Positions 58,622-64,000 of a DNA stretch of 64,000 bases are shown piece after piece (position 1 is the first letter of the stretch; every line of letters starts with the position of its first letter). Under the pieces are notes generated by a model. The model was given only the letters and a program-made list of their open reading frames with translations. It was not told where the DNA came from and ran no database searches. A program made the position numbers and the translations under genes. Source of the DNA: Eunapius fragilis (taxonomy: Eukaryota > Porifera > Demospongiae > Spongillida > Spongillidae); assembly GCA_963681505.1 (NCBI GenBank), contig OY811975.1:457501-521500 (forward strand). Reading direction: 5' to 3'.

Positions 58622-61600
58622 ATGGAAACCGACGCCCACACAAAACATCGATGTGACCCCGCAAGTAAAGATTTCTTGAAGGATATTTATTCAGCTGCAC
58701 TAAGAGAAGATGAGAAGAGAGTCACCGAAATGATAAGAGAATATAAATCTTACTTTAGTAAAATGAACGGGAAAACAGTTCTACACAATGCTTGTGTCAA
58801 TGGCCACACCTCCCTGGTGAGACTGCTGGTCACCAAATACAGCTGTGACCTCAATGCTCGTGATTCAAATGGTGACACACCCTTCACATGTGCTGGTCTA
58901 GGTGGTAGTGTGGAGTGTGTGGAGCTATTGATCAATGAGTTTCACTGTGACATCAACACAAAAGGCTACATTGGTAGAACCATACTGCATCAGGCTTGTT
59001 CCCAGGGCCACACCTCCCTGGTGAGACTGCTGGTCACCAAGTACAGCTGTGACCTCAATGCTCGTGATTCAAATGGTGACACACCCTTCACATGTGCTGG
59101 TCTAGGTGGTAGTGTAAAGTGTGTGGAGCTATTGATCAATGAGTTTCACTGTGACATCAACACAAAAGGCTACATTGGTAGAACCATACTGCATAATGCT
59201 TGTTACAAGGGCCACACCTCCCTGGTGAGACTGCTGGTCACCAAGTACAGCTGTGACCTCAATGCTCGTGATAGAGATGGTTACACACCCTTCACATGTA
59301 CTGGTCTAGGTGGTAGTGTGGAGTGTGTGGAGCTATTGATCAATGAGCTTCACTATGATATCAACACAAGGGACTCAGGGGGTAAAACTATTCTACACAA
59401 TGCTTGTTTGAATGGCCACACCTCCCTGGTGAGACAGCTGGTCACCAAGTACAGCTGTGACCTCAATGCTCGTGATAGAGATGGTGACACACCCTTCACA
59501 TGTGCTGGTCTAGGTGGTAGTGTGGAGTGTGTGGAGCTATTGATCAATGTGTTTCACTGTGACATCAACACAAAAGACTCCATTGGTAGAACCATACTGC
59601 ATACTGCTTGTTTGATGGGCCACACCTCCTTGGTGAGACTGCTGGTCACCAAGTACAGCTGTTACCTCAATGCTCGTGATAGAGATGGTGACACACCCTT
59701 CACATGTGCTGGTCTAGTTGGTAGTGTGGAGTGTGTGGAGCTATTGATCAATGAGTTTCACTGTGACATCAACACTATAAACTCCATTGGTAGAACCATA
59801 TTGCATAATGCTTGTGGCAACGGTCACACCTCCCTGGTGAGACTGCTGGTCACAAAGTACAGCTGTGACCTCAATGCTCGAGATTTAAATGGTGACACAC
59901 CCTTCACATGTGCTGGTCTAGGTGGAAGTGTGGAGTGTGTGGAGCTATTGATCAATGAGTTTCACTGTGACATTAACACAAAGGACTTCAGTGGTCAGAC
60001 CATTTTGCATAATGCATACACCAAAGGACACATCAGTTTATTAAGATTATTAGTGGCCAAATATGGATGTGACCTCACAGTATGTGAAGGATGTAAATGT
60101 GTGGCTTCAAAGGATGGCCTGAATGTGATCAATAACTTGAAGAAAAGTGGGATTGGTAGGTCTTGGTCTGGGGAGGAGGTTGAGGTGCCTTTTATCCCAT
60201 CACACCCTATGTTTTTACAGTGAGGAACTTTGAGTTCATCGCCATAACAACAATTGGTAAGTACCATCTCCAACTGCAGCTGTCACTTGTGTCCAAAAAT
60301 ACAACTCACTAAAGGGTGCATGACTTATACTCATGTGCAGTTTATTTCTGACCTGTGAGATTGGAACGAGCTAATACTATTGGTTATTGTACACATAGTA
60401 GCTACATGTACTTAAGACCCACACTATGCATGTACATGTGCTGTATATTTTGACTCTGCCAGTGCATGAGGTTTGTGATGATACTTACCACAACTAGTCC
60501 ATTTGGTCAACACCATCCTCCCCTCTCCCTCCAGGGCCAGATGACCTTGATGGTGTGGACAGGGTCACTAGCTCCATGGGGCAGACATGGTATGACTTTG
60601 GAGCCTTCATTGGTGTGAAGGTTTCCCACCTGGAGGACCTGAAGGGTATGCCTTCAGGTCAGATGAGCAGGATCATGAGGTGGTGGATTGGTGGGGACAC
60701 TGACAAGTTTGAATACTTCATGGAGCCAAGGTGGCACACACTTGTGAAGGCCATTGCCCATCCTGCTGGAGGAAACAGTGTCTCTGCTGCTGAAGAGATA
60801 GCTATGACTCACCAAGGTATCAGAACCTGTTATAATGTTGGTGATACCACCTAGCTAGAGGCTTGATATGTGTGCTTGTACATACATCTTATGGCAGTTT
60901 CAACTCTAGTCAATTTGCAACTTGTAAAGAAGACTCACAGTTTTTAGAATTCATCAACTACCACAATGTGTATCACATGACATGCTAAGATAGTATAACT
61001 GAATGTATTATAGAGTTACACTGTTCATAAAGCCAAACATACGGACAGTGTGTCATTTGCATAGGACAGCATGATATCAAAAAATAGATCAGTGACTCTC
61101 AGATGGACCATTCCCTCACTGCTATCATTCCTGTGCATTTGAATGTCCCATAGACATCAGCCCATGGTTGGAGAATGGTAGACCAGAGGTGAAGAATGGT
61201 AGACCAGAGGTGAAGAATGGTAGACCAGAGGTGGAGAATGGCAGACCAGAGATGGAGAATGGTAGACCAGAGGCAGAAAATGGCAGACGAGGTAAAATCA
61301 TCATTTAAGGACCTTTAACATACACTATGTATGAGTAGCAGTTTCAATGAATAAATTTTCAGCCCTAGTTAACCACAGTGCCGGCACCTAGGCCTAGACA
61401 CCTAAAGTGTTATGCTTTTACCCATACCAGGAACCTCAAAATTATTTATATTGTATAGGAACTAATGGCAGCTCATATCCCATCCATCACACTAAACCCT
61501 TTTTGTATAGCCATAGTAATCAATACAAAGCAATCCTCCATAGATGCTTTCCCTCTAAAAATCTTTTAATTGACCCCCAAACAACGTTTATACCACAATG

Positions 61601-63776
61601 ACATTTTAACTAATCAAATGCAAGGAGAATATTGTCTGATGTGATAGCATGAACATGTACATGCAGGTACTGTGCAGGACACATTAGCTGCAGCTCATGT
61701 CCATTTGACTTCACAATCAACACTATTAACTTCACTGAAAGGTAATCTCGTTCCATGTGTGATTATGATTTTTTGCATGCAATTTCAATGATCAACATCT
61801 GTGTTATGTTGGTCAACATGCTCTTAAAATAATCATTAACATCTGCATTTATAAACATTACCATTCATTATAAGTGGATTAGTGGATGGAATCGGCATTA
61901 AATGATCCAGCTATATAATGTATATAATTTAATATCATACCGCAGATTCTGAAAATCTGTTCTTGCATTAATAAAATACCATTATCACAAATGACCACAG
62001 CGAATCGTTTACATTTGTGTAATGGATAAGCTGATTTATGAGTAATTGGTTAAAATGCTGAAATAATATTATGTGTTAAATATAGCACCACTACTGGTTT
62101 ATGAGTAATTGGTTAAAATGAAAGTACACTGTTACTTGCCATTCCTGCTTTTTGTCATCATGCATTTGTTCAATAAAGTGTGAAAAAGTAACTACCAACA
62201 GTACTTTGCAAAAGTCAATGCGAGTCAATTTAAAGTAATCATTTACACAACATCAAACGCTGTCAATTACAAAACTGTGTTCTTAAATTGTTTGGCAGAA
62301 CAGTGTCGTATTAACTTTAATTATGGTGCAATATTTTTCCATTGCTCCATGGTATTACTTTTTGTTGTTCTGAGCCTTCCCCCCCCCCCAATCATGTATT
62401 TATGTGTACAGACATATAGGAGAGTACATTAACGTGCAATTGATATATACCAACAATACACGTCTAACCTACAGACACTATTGTAACTAGAGATTCATCA
62501 CAATGAAGTATACTATAATTGGGGTCAAATCCTTATAAGGGAGTTGCTAAGGCAACTACCCCCCCCCCCCCCCCCCTTTCCCCAATACTCGTGATCTTAT
62601 CCCCAGACCTAAGCTACATGCAGGTCATTTGTGCCTTTCTTGTTTAAAGCAGAAGTACAATTTAGTGACATCACTTTTGCTGATAAGGACAAGATAGGAG
62701 ATGGAGGACAGGGAACTGTGTATAGAGCACTTTGGAAGCCTAATAAAATGAACGTTGCAGTAAAAGTGTTACTTGCAAATTCAAATGCTGGCAAAAGAGA
62801 GGTTAGCCTGTGTATTCACTTCGTGCTGCTTGTCAAAATAATATTCTAAAATCAGATAGAAACATTGAGAGCTGTGAAGCATACGAACATTGCACAGTTA
62901 TTTGGTGTGTATGAAAACAAGGACAAAAAGCTTTGCTTAGTCCTAGGTGGGTAATACTGCATTGCAAACTTTGCTCTGAAAAATAACATACTTAATAAAT
63001 TATCAGAACTTGCTGAGACATCTTTGGATAAACATCTGAAACAATGCACTCCCAACCTAGTGACAAGTTTGGACTGGTCAATGCAGATAGGAGAAGGTAT
63101 GTTAGAAGCATCACCACGATTCACTATGTTGAAATCATTATGGAATGATGCAATTTTAATAGGCATGAAATACCTTCATTACGGCGCGCCTATGGCCATA
63201 GTACATGGAGATTTGAAGTCCTTAAATGGTATGTAGTATGCAGAGCAATTATGAAATCATTAAGAGCCACCATAATTTGTTTGTTACAGTTCTAGTTCAT
63301 CCTGGTAATGTGCTTAAGGTAAGTTGAATAGTTCATTCCTTTTATGACCTTAATGCCAGTATATTCTCAGATTACAGATTTTGGATGTGCAAAATTTCAG
63401 ATTGGCAATATGTCTACAGTGACTAGACGTACTTGTCAGTGGTGTGCTCCTGAGGTCAATGACAATATTTCATATCATCGTATTTTATCAATTACAAATT
63501 ACAGTTATTTGATGCATCAAAACATTCCATGGAGTCGGATATTTATGCTTACGGAGTTTTATTGTGGGAATTAGTCACCCACAATGAACCATACAAAGGA
63601 CTAAGTGAAGCACAAATTATGTGCAAAGTGTTTGGTAGGAATGAGGTAAGAATTTTGGTAAGAGACGTGAATTAAGTTGTTCTGATGCTTGTTTTTAACA
63701 GCACCTTGAGATTCCTTTTGACTGTCATAAAGTGATGAAAAGGCTCATGCTACAATGCTGGAAAAAGGATCCAAAG
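58622..63776 (+). CDS. Ankyrin-array / Death / TKL-like kinase receptor (copy 3)
   Basis: One gene by phase: 58622-60155, 60221-60256, 60535-60816, 61154-61291, 61667-61741, then kinase exons 62653-62801, 62856-62946, 63007-63096, 63163-63228, 63290-63318, 63371-63454, 63505-63645 and 63702-63776. The first six exons are linked in phase 1, and later junctions also agree. The N-terminus has 13 ankyrin repeats as 68-residue double units. Next come a Death-type domain (WYDFGAFIGVKVSHLEDLK) and a linker of ENGRPEV repeats. The kinase shows the Gly loop GDGGQGTVYRA, VAVKVL with the ATP Lys, HGDLKSLNVLV (catalytic loop, HGD not HRD), ITDFGCAKF and CAPE, and ESDIYAYGVLLWELVTHNEP, so it looks catalytically complete and TKL-like. 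Subdomain XI ends at the last exon; the stop lies beyond. Plausible role: recognition by ankyrins, clustering by Death, output by kinase. The link between exon 5 and the kinase rests on phase and order only. Confidence 0.8.
61163..61291 (+). repeat. 21-bp coding minisatellite (ENGRPEV linker), copy 3
   Basis: Five to six units encoding ENGRPEV/ENGRPEM/ENGRPEA between the Death domain and the kinase. The exon then ends GRRG with a GTAAAA donor. Confidence 0.85.
61742..62652. other. Intron before the kinase exons
   Basis: AT-rich DNA with no recognisable exon. A 20-base word, TGGTTTATGAGTAATTGGTT, or its core TTTATGAGTAATTGGTTAAA, occurs near 62035 and 62098. C-runs lie at about 62380-62390 and 62558-62577. 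Confidence 0.5.
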
Positions 63777-64000
63777 GTATATGGTACACTTAGTACCCAT
63801 TAGACACCTGTGGATGGGTAACATTACTGCTACCATGTTGAGAATTTAAGTGCTTCCTATCAGAATTCTTGTTTACGATAAATTCAAGATTCATCATATT
63901 CCAATAGATAAGTTTGATCAATATCATGACCATTGATAATATGCCATCACATTCAAAGCATAGAAGCTTAGCTTAGTTCTGTGTTTTGGAACATGTTCTT
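63777..64000. other. Right edge, no exon seen
   Basis: AT-rich DNA after the GTATAT donor of the last kinase exon. The stop codon and any C-terminal tail of the kinase gene are expected beyond the window. Confidence 0.45.

Overview
The window looks like nuclear DNA of an early-branching animal, most likely a demosponge. Genes are multi-exon, with short GT..AG introns and constant phases. The proteins are metazoan (ALG10, the myosin V globular tail, fatty acyl-CoA reductase, a TRAF-like RING protein, Death domains and a TKL-type kinase), and one is a 2'-5' oligoadenylate-synthetase-like (OAS-like) enzyme of the kind known from sponges. The species assignment is inference.

Layout. 1-3.1 kb: ALG10 copy 1 (+), broken in exon 1. 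3.4-6.3 kb: nested foldback elements enclosing an ankyrin fragment. 6.4-8.0 kb: a TRAF-like gene (-). 9.2-11.4 kb: a 17-bp minisatellite and a truncated ALG10 copy 2 (+). 12.4-15.2 kb: an ankyrin-Death gene (+). 15.2-17.7 kb: a MITE and a decayed TNP2-type transposase. 18.3-21.4 kb: an unrecognised gene (-) and collagen-like exons (-) with an inverted duplication. 21.4-23.2 kb: a DNA transposon with integrase-type exons. 23.2-29.7 kb: a MYND/Sel1/OAS-like/beta-helix giant gene (+). 30.2-34.8 kb: a 39-bp minisatellite, an insertion, and the 3' end of a myosin V gene (+). 36.3-45.5 kb: a reverse-transcriptase scrap and about 140 copies of a 46-bp satellite split by a 2.2-kb insertion. 46.4-50.9 kb: trpC-like fragments (-) and several minisatellites. 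51.1-54.4 kb: fatty acyl-CoA reductase (-), head to head with ALG10 copy 3 (+, 54.8-57.7 kb), the only intact copy. 58.6 kb to near the right edge: an ankyrin-Death-kinase gene (+).

Two themes stand out. First, a unit of [MITE + ALG10 + ankyrin/Death gene] has been copied and has decayed to different degrees. The two long ankyrin genes share receptor-like ankyrin arrays but differ downstream: a second Death-like domain in one, a complete-looking kinase in the other. Second, the gene set is rich in innate-immunity-like parts (RING/TRAF zinc fingers, Death domains, a Death-linked kinase, an OAS-like nucleotidyltransferase). The ankyrin arrays vary mainly at codons expected to lie on the binding surface of the fold. 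How these genes act together is not shown by the sequence; a recognition and signalling role is inference.

A large share of the window is tandem repeats. Most long open frames inside those repeats are artefacts of repeat length and are not annotated as genes. All splice sites were read by eye, checked by reading-frame phase, and need transcript confirmation.
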